Below are positions 44,508-53,302 of a stretch of DNA of 64,000 nucleotides, piece by piece. The stretch comes from Palsa-504 sp963742795 (lineage in GTDB: Bacteria; Actinomycetota; Actinomycetes; Streptosporangiales; Streptosporangiaceae): NCBI GenBank assembly GCA_963742795.1, contig CAVUNL010000025.1, positions 310,001-374,000 on the forward strand, written 5' to 3'. The translations under genes and the position numbers were made by a program. Numbering within the stretch: the stretch's first letter is position 1; each line of letters opens with the position of its first letter. A model generated the notes under the pieces. It did no database searches and was not told the origin of the DNA. It saw only the letters and a program-made list of their open reading frames with translations.

Positions 44508-45154
44508 CCTCCCGCCTGCCTGAGCACGCCGGGCCTGGTGAAGGTGAACAGGTGCTGGCCTTCGGACAGGGGCTGCGGCTCACCCCGGAAGCGGTGTACG
44601 CCGACGCCGAAACCCTCGTCCGGCTCAGATAGCCACTGACGGTCAAAACCGCGCTCCTCAAACCACCCGCAGATCAGCGGCACCCGATCGGGCGCGGTCC
44701 GAGCCCGGGTCCAGATGACGGTACCGCCGGTCTGGCACAACTGGCAGCAGGTGCCGACGGTCCGCTCGATGTCCTCGTCAGTGATATTGCCGAACACCCC
44801 GCAGACCAGCACCAGGTCCGCGGGTGTCATGCCGCGGTAGTGATCAGTGATCGAGGCATCCCCAGTCACGATCTCCACCCGATCCAGTCCGGCGTCACGG
44901 GCCCTCGTATTCGCGACCGCCGCAATCTGCGGGTCCAGCTCCACCAGCCGCGCCCGGACGTCCTCCCGCCGGGGATGCTCAGCGAGGACCCCGAGCAGAT
45001 CACGGCCCTGACCGGCGCACAGGCTAATGACCTGTAGCGGGCCGGGCCGAGCGCTATCCAGCACCGCCCTGATCTGCAGCTGAACCGCCTGCAAGCGCCG
45101 CGTCAGCGCTGAGCCCGGGCGGTCATATTCATCGTGCCAGCGATGCCAGTCCAC
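44456..45154 (-). CDS. SAM-dependent methyltransferase, class I
   Basis: About 232 residues: DWHRWHDEYDRPGSALTRRL, motif I VISLCAGQGRDLLGVLAEHP, ARLVELDPQIAAVANTRARD and DLVLVCGVFGNITDEDIERT. Actinobacterial members of this group are unassigned. The GTG at 45154 starts at the conserved DWH; a start 9 bp earlier also fits. The last 30 residues overlap the opposite fragment at 44323 and are probably not part of the domain. Confidence 0.82.
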   Translation of the reverse strand: MDWHRWHDEYDRPGSALTRRLQAVQLQIRAVLDSARPGPLQVISLCAGQGRDLLGVLAEHPRREDVRARLVELDPQIAAVANTRARDAGLDRVEIVTGDASITDHYRGMTPADLVLVCGVFGNITDEDIERTVGTCCQLCQTGGTVIWTRARTAPDRVPLICGWFEERGFDRQWLSEPDEGFGVGVHRFRGEPQPLSEGQHLFTFTRPGVLRQAGGQRGGQPSASNTATGSR

Positions 45155-45190
45155 GGCGCACACCTTACGGCGGCAGCGTCCTTAGGTCAC

Positions 45191-45469
45191 TCACCCCGGG
45201 CTGTCCACGACATTGGCCAGGCGGCGGGCGACGGCGAGTGTCCAGGGGATGCTGAGCAGCAGAACGAGCGCGAGGCCGAGGATCAATGGTGACGGGCGGG
45301 CGCCACCGAGGCCGAGGCACGCCACGGCCACGGCCGCGCACGTGCGGGCGAGCGGCCGGTACAGGCCGCGGTCACGGTTCCAGGCGGGCAGGCTCGCGGC
45401 GAGCAGCATCGTCGCGCCAAGCACGACGGCGGTGCCCGCGCAGAGGACCCAGGCGGTGGCGGTGCGCAC
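45191..45469 (-). CDS. Small three-helix membrane protein
   Basis: A 92-residue protein with three hydrophobic stretches (TAWVLCAGTAVVLGATMLLA, a middle one with TCAAVAVACLGLG, and LILGLALVLLLSIPWTLAVA). Family not recognised. It precedes the methyltransferase gene on the same strand by 36 bp and could share its transcript. Confidence 0.5.
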   Translation of the reverse strand: MRTATAWVLCAGTAVVLGATMLLAASLPAWNRDRGLYRPLARTCAAVAVACLGLGGARPSPLILGLALVLLLSIPWTLAVARRLANVVDSPG

Positions 45470-45576
45470 CGATCAACGCAGCCTGCTTCGACAGCTCGGC
45501 GCACCAGGACGCTGAGCGGCGAGCGGATCGAGGGTCGCGCCGTCCACGACTGGCAAGGGGTTATGCGGACGGAAGC

Positions 45577-45632
45577 ACCACTGGCCGTTCGGGATAATTG
45601 AATTCTTTTTCCCTGAACGGGCGGTGGTTTCA
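45577..45632 (+). repeat. Dispersed hairpin repeat, copy 4 (diverged)
   Basis: CACCACTGGCCGTTCGGG and CCCTGAACGGGCGGTGG form imperfect arms. The loop has AATTGAATTCTTTTT in place of the AGATCT core. Located 50 bp 3' of the minus-strand oxidoreductase gene, as for copies 1 and 3. Confidence 0.65.
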
Positions 45633-45682
45633 CTTCTTCGTCAGCCGTTACCAGCCCCGGCCGAACGCGTTGACCGAGGCGG

Positions 45683-46513
45683 TCAGGGTGTGACCACGAG
45701 TTTGCGTGGCGGCCCGGTCTTGAGGAGGTCCCAGGTCTGGCTGATATCGTCCAGCCGGGTTTGCTCCAGGTCCAGGGTGAACTTCCCGTCGGTCGCGTGA
45801 CGCATCAGCTGGGCGTAGGCGGAACGGCGCACCTCGGCGGGCGTGCCGACCGTGCCCTGGCCCACGAGCGTCAGCAGCTTGTTGCGGATGGCGGCCGCGG
45901 TGATCGTGGACGTGGGCCCCGCGGCGCTCCCGACCTGGATGTACCGGGCGCCTAGGTTCGCGCGGTTCATCGCATGGGGGGCGGGCCCGCCCCACAGGAA
46001 GTCAACGATCACGTCGTAGCCGCCGGGCGCCGCGGCGGCTAGCCCGGCGTCGATGTCCTGGTCATCGGCGAGGTCAACGACCGCGTCGGCCCCGCGGTCA
46101 GCGGCTTGTCCGAGGGCCTTTCCGCGGGCGGCCCCGACGACCCGGCCGGCGCCCAGGATCCGGGCGGATTGCACCGCCAGCTGGCCCGCCGAGCCGCCTG
46201 CCCCCAGGACCAGCACCGTCTCACCGGCCTGGAGGTGAGCGCGGTAGTCGAGCGCCACCCATCCGACGATCCCGGTCACCCCGAGGGCGGCGGCGAGGCC
46301 GGGGTCTACGCCGGCCGGAACCGGGAAGCCGGCCGAATCCGGGACCGGCACCAGCTCGGCCAGTGTGCCGTACGGAGCAGGCGGGCCGGCCAGGTAGCAG
46401 CGCGTGCCGTCGCCGAGCTGCACGACCCCCTCGTAGCCGGCGATGCAGGGGGGCTGGATACGGCGGAACGGGAGCTGGTCGTTCACGATCAGGACATCGT
46501 GAGCAGGCATCAC
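45683..46513 (-). CDS. Zinc-type/quinone oxidoreductase-like protein, N-terminally shortened
   Basis: About 276 residues of the medium-chain dehydrogenase/reductase fold: HDVLIVNDQLPFRRIQPPCI, the nucleotide-binding GETVLVLGAGGSAGQLAVQS and a C-terminal LEQTRLDDISQTWDLLK. Usual members have 310-340 residues; the first catalytic strands (normally 30-40 residues) are replaced by a short MMPAH start. No zinc-binding Cys is evident, so a quinone reductase-like activity is more likely. Probably inactive or an altered start; the upstream DNA is an ALDH fragment. Confidence 0.72.
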   Translation of the reverse strand: MMPAHDVLIVNDQLPFRRIQPPCIAGYEGVVQLGDGTRCYLAGPPAPYGTLAELVPVPDSAGFPVPAGVDPGLAAALGVTGIVGWVALDYRAHLQAGETVLVLGAGGSAGQLAVQSARILGAGRVVGAARGKALGQAADRGADAVVDLADDQDIDAGLAAAAPGGYDVIVDFLWGGPAPHAMNRANLGARYIQVGSAAGPTSTITAAAIRNKLLTLVGQGTVGTPAEVRRSAYAQLMRHATDGKFTLDLEQTRLDDISQTWDLLKTGPPRKLVVTP

Positions 46514-46539
46514 TTGATTCCGGTGATCGAGCCCGCCTG

Positions 46540-46650
46540 GACTTGTTCGCTGAGCTGGCTCCGGCCCTGTCCGCGGGGAACACCGTCGCGGTCAAGATGC
46601 CGGGCAGACCGCGCTCGTGGCCAGCCTGGTCTCGCGGATCATCGCCGAGT
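46540..46650 (+). pseudogene. Short aldehyde dehydrogenase fragment
   Basis: The frame reads DLFAELAPALSAGNTVAVKMP and, after a one-base shift, TALVASLVSRIIAEL. The first part matches the conserved PALAAGNTVVVKP segment of ALDH-type enzymes, the second the helix that follows. Only about 40 codons are left, between two damaged minus-strand genes. No start. Confidence 0.5.
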
Positions 46651-47266
46651 TGGTGATCTTGATGTCCGGGTAGCGGGCCGGGATGCCGTGCGTGATCAGG
46701 TGCATGATCGAGATCGTGTCCTCGACCGGCGCGCCGGCCATCCAGGTCAGATGGTAGTTGGCGATCAGGGGCGAGCAGGCGCTGTTGCCCGCCGGGTGCA
46801 GGTACAGCACCGCGCTCCTGCTGTTCAGCTCGGCGAAGACCGGCTCGTACTCGGGCTCGACCAGCGCCCGCCCCAGAACGGTGGTGTTCATCGCCACCCC
46901 GGCCATGCCCAGCTCGTCCAGAGCCCGGCCCATCTCGCCGGGGGACTCCTCCAGGTGCGGCATCGGCAGCGAGGCGAAGGCGCGGAAGCGGTCCGGGCGG
47001 CGCTGGACCAGGCCGGCGTACTGGTCGTTGACGAACCTGGCCGCCCTGGCCGTCTTCTGCCCGTCTTCGCCGTACGGCAGCTGGGGGCAGGCAGACAGCA
47101 CCTGCATCTGGACCCCGGCCCGGTCCATCAGCCGCAGCCGGGCCTCCAGCTCGGTGCCGCCGCCGGCCCCGATGCCGCGCACCGCGACCGCGCCGGCGTG
47201 GCCCAGGTCCACCAGCAGATCGATATAGTCCTCGGTCAAGTAGTGCGCATGCACGTCGATCCTCAT
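46592..47266 (-). pseudogene. Amidohydrolase (ACMSD-like), C-terminus lost
   Basis: The N-terminal 205 residues of an amidohydrolase_2 barrel: RIDVHAHYLTEDYIDLL (HxH metal motif), QVLSACPQLPY, FASLPMPHLEESPGEM, LYLHPAGNSACSPLIANYHL and RYPDIKITNS. Members have about 310-330 residues; here the frame leaves homology after ITNS, about 46650, and ends in a non-family tail. A matching C-terminal tail exists at 51617 on the other strand. ATG at 47266. The gene lies downstream of the molybdenum hydroxylase gene, 42 bp away. Confidence 0.8.
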
Positions 47267-47308
47267 GACCGCCCCATTCGTCTCTTTGCGGGTGCCCTCA
47301 CCGAGCCG

Positions 47309-50041
47309 TCAGCTTTCCTCGATGGCCCGGGCGACGCGCTCACGGGTCAGCGGCAGGTCGCGGACGCGCACCCCGACCGCGTCGGCGACCGCGTTGCCGA
47401 TGGCGCCGGCGACCGGTCCCTGGGCGACTTCGCCCGCACCGACCTCGGCCTCGCCGGGCGCGTCCATAACGCGCACCATGAGCTCCGGGGTATCGGTGAA
47501 CCGCAGGATCGGGTAGCTGTCCCAGCCCGCCGAGGTGATCTGGTCCCGGTCGAACCGGGCCTGCTCGCGCAGCGTCCAGCTCGCGCTCTGCACCGCGCCG
47601 CCCTCGACCTGGTTGATCACCCCGTCCGGATTGATGACCCGGCCCACGTCCACCGCAAGCCACAGCCGGCGCACCCGGATATCGGTGTCCGCCTCCACCT
47701 CCGCCACGGTGGCGCAGTACCCCGCGTTTCCGCTGTACCGGGCCACCCCGGCCCCGTAGCCGATGCCGTCACGGTGGCCCCGGGCATCCCACCCGGCCAT
47801 GGACGCGGCCTGGGTGAGCACCTGCCGGGCCCGCGGGTCGGCGAGGTGGGCGAGCCGGAACCGCACCGGGTCGGCGCCGGCCGCGGCGGCCAGCTCGTCC
47901 ATGAAGGACTCGATCGCGAACACGTTGAGGTGCGCGCCGAGCGACCGCAGCGAGGACGTCCGGATCGGCATGTCCAGCAGCCGGTGCCGGGTGACGTGCA
48001 GACCGGGGATGTCGTAGCCGGGCACCGCGTTGCGCGAGGCGCCCATCCAGTTAGCCGGCTGGCCGTCCGGCGCCGGCGGTATCGGGCGGCCCCCCGCCAC
48101 CTGGGTCAGGGCGAGCAGGCGCGGGTCCCCGCCCATGGTGGGCCGGCCCATGAAGCCGTTACTCCACACGTCCTGGCGCCAGGCCAGGATCCGGCCGCCG
48201 GCGTCCAGGCCGGCCGAGAGCCGTGCGAGCATGGCCGGACCCAGCGGCGACCAGCACATCTCGTCCTCGCGGGTCCACTGCACCCGGACCGCCCGGCCCG
48301 GGACGGCCCGCGCCAGCAGCACCGCGTCCATGGCCACGTCGTCCGCGCCGTTCTGGCCGTAGACGCCGGCGCCCTCCACGTAGTGCACCGTCACCTGCCC
48401 GGCCTTCAGTCCCAGCCCGGCCGCGATCGCCGCGCGCAGCAGGAAGATGCCCTGACTGTGACTCCACACGGTGACAGAGCCGCCGTCCCAGCGGGCGACC
48501 GCGCAACTGGGCGCTACCGACGCGTGGGCGAGAAACGGCCGGGTGAACTCGGCGGTCAGCGTGCGCGCGGGCGTGCCCGCGGCATCGGTGGCCGGCTGGT
48601 CTATCACCGTCTGCACCTCCGACGGCGTCGCCAGCATGAAGCCGCGCAGGTCGCGGGCGTCGGGCAGCGACGGGGTCGTCTGCCACCGCGCTGCGCGAGC
48701 GACCCGCCGGGCGGCCCGCAGCGCGGCCCGGTCGGTCTCGGCCACCACGCCGAGGAACGAGCCGTCGCGCACCAGCACGGTCTCGCGGCCGAGATCCAGG
48801 CCAGCGAGCCCGGTCAGGACCGCGGCCCGCGCGGGCGGTCGCACCACCCGGCCGTAGGCCATGCCCGGCAGGATCAGATCGTGCAGGAACCGCGGCCGCC
48901 CGGTCACCTTGTCCGGGATATCCAGCCGCGGGGCGCTGCGCCCGGCGACGGACCACTGCCCAGGCGGCCGGGACGGCGCCGGGACCTCGGCGGGCCGGTC
49001 AAGGATCCCCGGCCGCGCCAGCGTCCAGTAGGTCAGGCCGGCCGGACCGTCAGCGGTCCGGATCTGCCCGTCGGCCACGGCCAGCGTCGCGCCGCTGACC
49101 CCGAGCTTGGCCGCAGCTACGGCCAGCAGCAGGTCACGGGCTTGCGCGCACGCCTGCCGGAGCGCCGATCCGGAGTCCTGGACCGACCGGCTGCCCGCCG
49201 TGACGCCTTCGTCCGGGCTGGTGCTGGTGGATACCGGGGCTACCCGCACCCGGGCCATCCTGACCTGGAGTTCTTCGGCGGCCACCTGCGCCAGGGCGGT
49301 CCAGATGCCCTGGCCGTACTCCACCTTGCCGGTCCGGATCGTGACCTCCCCATCCCGGCTGAAATCCAGCCACCGGGCCAGCACCGGGTTGGCCGCCAGG
49401 TCCGCCGGGAGCGGGGAGACGCTTGACGGCACGCCGGACTCGGCGACAAGCGGGCCAGGTGAGCCGGACGGCGGCGCGAGCACCGGGCCCTGTCCGGGCT
49501 GGGTGCCCCCAGCGGGAACCTGGCTGGCGAGAACTTGCCCGGCGGGCGGGCGCGGGACCACGGCCGGCCCACCGGACATCCGCCCGGCTGCCTTCAGCAC
49601 CGCGCGGATGATCCTGCCGTGCGTCCCGCAGCGGCACAGGTTGCCGTCCAGAGCCTCGCGCACCTCCTGCTCAGCGGGGGCGGGACGGTCGCGCAGCAGG
49701 CCGGCCGCGGCCATCACCATGCCGGAGGTGCAGTAACCACACTGAGCGGCCTGCTCGTCGATGAACGCCTGCTGGACGGGATGGAGCCCGCCGCCGTCAC
49801 CCGCCAGCCCCTCCACCGTGGTGACCCGGCCGTCGAGGGCCGACACCGGCAGGTCGCACGATGCGCGGGCGCGGCCCTCGATGAGCACGAAGCACGCCCC
49901 GCACAACCCCATCCCGCAGCCGAACCTCGGCCCGGCCAAGCCCAGGTCATGGCGGAGCACGTCGAGCAGCGGCGTGTCCGGCTCGCAGATCACGCTGCGC
50001 TCGGCCCCGTTCACGGTCAGCCGGAACTCGGTCTCCGTCAT
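47309..50041 (-). CDS. Fused 2Fe-2S/molybdopterin hydroxylase (IorAB-like)
   Basis: 910 residues. Residues 1-155 are the small subunit: plant-type cluster CGMGLCGAC and helical cluster domain QCGYCTSGM ... CRCGTH. From about 220 on is a molybdopterin-binding large subunit (GKVEYGQGIWTALAQVAAEE, YGQNGADDVAMDAVLLARAV, RYSGNAGYCATVAEVEADTD, GGAVQSASWTLREQ). No FAD subunit is nearby, which fits isoquinoline/nicotinate-type oxidoreductases that pass electrons to a quinone or cytochrome. The two subunits are usually separate genes. Substrate not known; the truncated amidohydrolase was probably a pathway partner. Confidence 0.87.
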   Translation of the reverse strand: MTETEFRLTVNGAERSVICEPDTPLLDVLRHDLGLAGPRFGCGMGLCGACFVLIEGRARASCDLPVSALDGRVTTVEGLAGDGGGLHPVQQAFIDEQAAQCGYCTSGMVMAAAGLLRDRPAPAEQEVREALDGNLCRCGTHGRIIRAVLKAAGRMSGGPAVVPRPPAGQVLASQVPAGGTQPGQGPVLAPPSGSPGPLVAESGVPSSVSPLPADLAANPVLARWLDFSRDGEVTIRTGKVEYGQGIWTALAQVAAEELQVRMARVRVAPVSTSTSPDEGVTAGSRSVQDSGSALRQACAQARDLLLAVAAAKLGVSGATLAVADGQIRTADGPAGLTYWTLARPGILDRPAEVPAPSRPPGQWSVAGRSAPRLDIPDKVTGRPRFLHDLILPGMAYGRVVRPPARAAVLTGLAGLDLGRETVLVRDGSFLGVVAETDRAALRAARRVARAARWQTTPSLPDARDLRGFMLATPSEVQTVIDQPATDAAGTPARTLTAEFTRPFLAHASVAPSCAVARWDGGSVTVWSHSQGIFLLRAAIAAGLGLKAGQVTVHYVEGAGVYGQNGADDVAMDAVLLARAVPGRAVRVQWTREDEMCWSPLGPAMLARLSAGLDAGGRILAWRQDVWSNGFMGRPTMGGDPRLLALTQVAGGRPIPPAPDGQPANWMGASRNAVPGYDIPGLHVTRHRLLDMPIRTSSLRSLGAHLNVFAIESFMDELAAAAGADPVRFRLAHLADPRARQVLTQAASMAGWDARGHRDGIGYGAGVARYSGNAGYCATVAEVEADTDIRVRRLWLAVDVGRVINPDGVINQVEGGAVQSASWTLREQARFDRDQITSAGWDSYPILRFTDTPELMVRVMDAPGEAEVGAGEVAQGPVAGAIGNAVADAVGVRVRDLPLTRERVARAIEES

Positions 50042-50102
50042 GTAAGCACTCCAACCTAAGGTGAGTCCGGGAGTCCCGTGACGTGGCTTTCCTCCCTGGT
50101 GC

Positions 50103-50157
50103 TGTACGAGCCGGTTACCTGGTCGATGGCGCCATCGGTCCAGCTAGAACTCGTACA
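50103..50157. other. Nested palindrome upstream of the molybdenum hydroxylase gene
   Basis: Outer arms TGTACGAG (50103-50110) and CTCGTACA (50150-50157) enclose a perfect 14-bp palindrome CGATGGCGCCATCG (50124-50137), both centred near 50130. The 19 bp at 50153-50171 recur inverted at 5309-5327. No gene is seen in 50042-50324; this could be a regulator site for one of the flanking genes. Confidence 0.5.
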
Positions 50158-50324
50158 ACGGCCCATCGACCCACCTCTCCCAGCTCGCTTCGGCTGCGTC
50201 GCGACGGCGCGAACGCACGTTGTCCCGGAACGCCCGCAGGGAATTCACGTCTCCTGCATGGTTTCCTAGGCAGGGCTCGCGACGTCAGCGTAATCGGAAC
50301 TGCCAGGTGCGCCCTGGACGCGGG

Positions 50325-51218
50325 TCATGCGCCGACGCCAGCCAGTTCGCGCAGGGCCTGGTCGTCTAGCGCCACGTGCTCGGCGGCGAGGTTTTCCAGC
50401 AGGTGACCGGTGGAGCCGGTGCCGGGGATCAGCAGCACGTTGGGTGCCAGCTGGAGCAGCCACTGCAGTGCGACCTGCGGCGGGGTGACGCCGAGGCGGG
50501 CGGCCGTCTGGATGACCACCGGGCTGGTGAGCACTGGGTTGGCCGGTCCGCGCGGCAAGCCGAGCGGGCAGAACGGCACGAAGGCGATTCCACGGCGGAT
50601 GCACTCCTGCAGGACCGGGGTCGAGTCGCGGTCGGCGAGGTGGAACAGGTTCTGCACGCAGGCGATCTCGGTACCGTCCGCGGCGTGCCGGAGCTGTTCG
50701 AGGCTGATGTTGCTCAGGCCGACACCGGCGATAAGGCCCTCGTCACGGGCGCGGACCATCGCGGCCAGCTGATCATCGAAGCGCGCCTCGACGCGGCCGG
50801 GGCTGGGCAGACGGAGGTTGACCGCGGCCAGCTGGCCGACCCGGAGGCTGCGCAGGTTGGCTTCGATGCCCTGGCGCAGCTGGCCTGCATCCTGGCCGGC
50901 GTCCCGGAAGACCCCTACCTTGCTGACGATCGCCAGCTCGGCCGGATAGGGGTAGAGCGCTTCGCGGATCAGGTCGTTGACGACATCCGGGCCGTAGTAC
51001 TGGGCCGTGTCGATGTGATCGATCCCGGCTGCCACCGCGGCCCGCAGCACGCCGATGGCCGATGCTCGGTCAGGCGGCGCGTTGACCGCCCATGGACCAG
51101 CCAGTTGCATCGCGCCGTACCCGGACCGCCTGACCCGCCGCCGGCCGAGCGGAAACGTTGACATCGGGCGGGCCGACAGGCCAGGGCCGGTGCGGCGGGC
51201 CGGATCAGGCAGTGACAT
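50325..51218 (-). CDS. Aldo/keto reductase
   Basis: A 297-residue NADPH-dependent reductase of the AKR fold: GYGAMQLAGPWAV, GIDHIDTAQYYGPDVVNDLI with the catalytic Tyr, VSKVGVF, FHLADRDSTPVLQECIRRGI, and QWLLQLAPNVLLIPGTGS. The Asp/Tyr/Lys/His tetrad appears intact except that the usual His motif is VNLRLPSP, where Arg takes the place. The ATG at 51218 has GGAGGA upstream. Confidence 0.88.
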   Translation of the reverse strand: MSLPDPARRTGPGLSARPMSTFPLGRRRVRRSGYGAMQLAGPWAVNAPPDRASAIGVLRAAVAAGIDHIDTAQYYGPDVVNDLIREALYPYPAELAIVSKVGVFRDAGQDAGQLRQGIEANLRSLRVGQLAAVNLRLPSPGRVEARFDDQLAAMVRARDEGLIAGVGLSNISLEQLRHAADGTEIACVQNLFHLADRDSTPVLQECIRRGIAFVPFCPLGLPRGPANPVLTSPVVIQTAARLGVTPPQVALQWLLQLAPNVLLIPGTGSTGHLLENLAAEHVALDDQALRELAGVGA

Positions 51219-51616
51219 GGAGTCCTCCGGTGGGTTGTTGACTACGGGCACGCCATGGTGCGGTCGCATTCCAGCGGGGTCGGTTTCCCGCGTCGAACGC
51301 ATGGCGCCCGTACAGCCACCCGATCCGGGTCTGATGGCGATCCGCGCCGCGGCGAAGGATCACGCCCGGCGCATGAAGGAGCTCGTAGTCACGGTTGCTT
51401 CCTTACAATCACTTGACGAGTAAAGTTATAGCATGCAACACGGCGGTCTGGTAGTCAAGGTGTGCACTATGGAAAGGCCAGCCTCCGGTGCATCTCGGAC
51501 TACGCGACGGTCTGGGAAACGATGCTTTGTATACTTGACTGCTCAAGTCATTACGGCAGCGGCCGGTTCGCCGGCTTCGCCACTCGTCCCACCGCAGGAC
51601 GTCGACGCTGCGGTGA

Positions 51617-51706
51617 GGGGGAACTGACGCGGCGCCGATCAGCGAAGACGCCCGCCGCACGATCTTCTACAGCAACGCTGCGACCCTCTTCGGCCTCCGC
51701 GGTTGA
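51617..51706 (+). pseudogene. C-terminal tail of an amidohydrolase
   Basis: A frame ending at 51706 reads DAAPISEDARRTIFYSNAAT followed by LFGLRG, the typical last helix of amidohydrolase_2 proteins (PISxEDxxKIxxxNAxxLxGL). An in-frame stop lies just before it, so only the end remains. It is the kind of tail missing from the truncated gene at 46592. The remaining part of 51219-51711 holds no gene I recognise; AT-rich promoter-like bases occur near 51413 and 51530. Confidence 0.6.
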
Positions 51707-51711
51707 GTCAA

Positions 51712-52491
51712 TTATCGCATCGCCGCGGCGACTGCGTAGAACGGATTATCCGGTTGATAGGAGTCGCCAATTACGGTGAGTCCGACGGCGTGAATGGCGT
51801 CCTTGAGAGCCGCCCGCGTGAATGGCGTGAAATCGATCACGTACCGCCGATGAGTTATGGCCGAGCTCGCGTCTTCAAAAAGAAGCACGATCTCGGCTCG
51901 GCAAGGTGTATTGAAATCATCGGGGATTGTCCATATGTAGAGTGACGAAGACCGTATACCTCGCCGCTCGATCACGCGGCGGCCGGTAATAATCCGCGGC
52001 CTGGATTCATATAGATATTCCCAGTTTCGGGAATCGATCACCAGGACGCCGTCAGGGCTGAGGACCTGCTTCATGCCCTCAAGAGATGAGATCATCCTGG
52101 ATCTGGTCGCGGTGTGGACTATGGCATTGCCGAGGCACAAGACCAGTTCGAATGGGCCAGGAACTCGCTCCGGCAGATCTTGCCAGGTCGACTGGGTTAC
52201 ATCTATGTCGACACCGAACTGCAGGCAGGGTCGCCGGGCTTCAGCGACCATGCTCGCGCTTGCGTCGGAGGCAGTGACGTTAAAGCCGCTCCGCGCCAGA
52301 GCTATGGCGTCCGCGCCTATGCCGCACGCGCTGTCAAGTACTCGCGCGCCCGGCGGCAGGGTCTCGAGAATCCCGGCCAGGAGATCGTTGCTTCCGGGTG
52401 ACGTAGCGCCGACCGGGCCGCTGCCGCCGATGACTTCGTCCGGGAAGAGCCACTCGTAGTCACCTGCCAGGTCGGCATAGGAGTCATCCAC
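51712..52491 (-). CDS. SAM-dependent methyltransferase, class I
   Basis: A 259-residue methyltransferase: motif I GARVLDSACGIGADAIALAR, FNVTASDASASMVAEAR, ELVLCLGNAIVHT, and GVLVIDSRNWEYLYESRPRI, resembling glycine/sarcosine N-methyltransferase-type enzymes. Its substrate is unassigned. It is divergent from the MarR gene by about 130 bp. Confidence 0.86.
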   Translation of the reverse strand: MDDSYADLAGDYEWLFPDEVIGGSGPVGATSPGSNDLLAGILETLPPGARVLDSACGIGADAIALARSGFNVTASDASASMVAEARRPCLQFGVDIDVTQSTWQDLPERVPGPFELVLCLGNAIVHTATRSRMISSLEGMKQVLSPDGVLVIDSRNWEYLYESRPRIITGRRVIERRGIRSSSLYIWTIPDDFNTPCRAEIVLLFEDASSAITHRRYVIDFTPFTRAALKDAIHAVGLTVIGDSYQPDNPFYAVAAAMR

Positions 52492-52624
52492 TCTCCTAGT
52501 CTTGCAGAGCGGCGTCGAGATGGCCCAGCACGCCGAGCTGAGTGAGGATCACGGATCCCGACGGGTAGCAGTCGAAACGCTTTATCATTCACTTGAATCG
52601 TCCAGTCATTGGTATCCTGGTGCG

Positions 52625-53122
52625 GTGACCGAAGAACCGGACCTCGCTGGCCAAGAGCCGCCGGTTAGATGGCTGACCGCTGGGGAACTGGAGTCCTGGC
52701 TGTCCCTGGTGCGGCTGATGACGTGGCTGCCCTGGTCAATCGACCAGCAACTGCAGCACGACTCGAAGCTGGGGATGGTGGAATACCAGGTTCTGGCCAT
52801 GCTGTCCAATAGCCCCGAGCGAACCCTGCGGATGAGCTCGCTTGCCGTGCTGACCAACGCGTCGCTGTCGAGGCTGTCGCACCTGGTCAAGCGGCTCGAG
52901 GAGCGAGGCCTGGTGCGCCGCGAGCCCGATCCCGCCGACGGGCGGTTTACCCATGCCATCTTGACCGATGAGGGCTTCCGGACCCTCGCCGAAGCGGCCC
53001 CCGGGCACGTGGCGCACGTGCGGTCGCTCGTCATCGACGTCCTGTCGCCCGAGCAGCTGCGACGCGTGGGCCGCGCCGCGGACCGCATCATGTCGCGCAT
53101 CGACACCTCCGGAATCAACTAG
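52625..53122 (+). CDS. MarR-family regulator
   Basis: A 165-residue repressor with the MarR winged helix: KLGMVEYQVLAMLSNSPERT, LTNASLSRLSHLVKRLEERG and RREPDPADGRFTHAILTDEG (the wing). It is divergent from the methyltransferase gene and may control it or itself. The GTG at 52625 gives the normal N-terminus; the frame is open further upstream but without homology. A shortened paralogue lies at 53882, next to an IS605-type remnant. Confidence 0.88.
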   Translation: MTEEPDLAGQEPPVRWLTAGELESWLSLVRLMTWLPWSIDQQLQHDSKLGMVEYQVLAMLSNSPERTLRMSSLAVLTNASLSRLSHLVKRLEERGLVRREPDPADGRFTHAILTDEGFRTLAEAAPGHVAHVRSLVIDVLSPEQLRRVGRAADRIMSRIDTSGIN

Positions 53123-53302
53123 CCGCACCACTCGCCGCGAGCCGCGTCCCGGTCAGCGCCGATGCTCGCCAGACGTACGGCTGGCCCGCACACGAGGTGC
53201 TCGAGGAGTTCACCGCCGCCGCCGAACGCCTGCGATCGCGGCTCGCGGGATCACGCGCTCCGGCCAGCCAGGTGAGCGCGATGCCTCAGCATGATCGAGT
53301 AC

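Noticed and set aside
46106..49426. A 1106-codon open frame on the plus strand opposite the molybdenum hydroxylase gene
   Set aside because: It is antisense to a well-supported gene, is Arg/Gly/His-rich without any domain, and is expected from the high GC content.
53140..53300. Frame with TYGWPAHEVLEEFTAAAERL before the IS605-type element
   Set aside because: It looks like a gene tail, but the family could not be identified and there is no start, so no gene is called.
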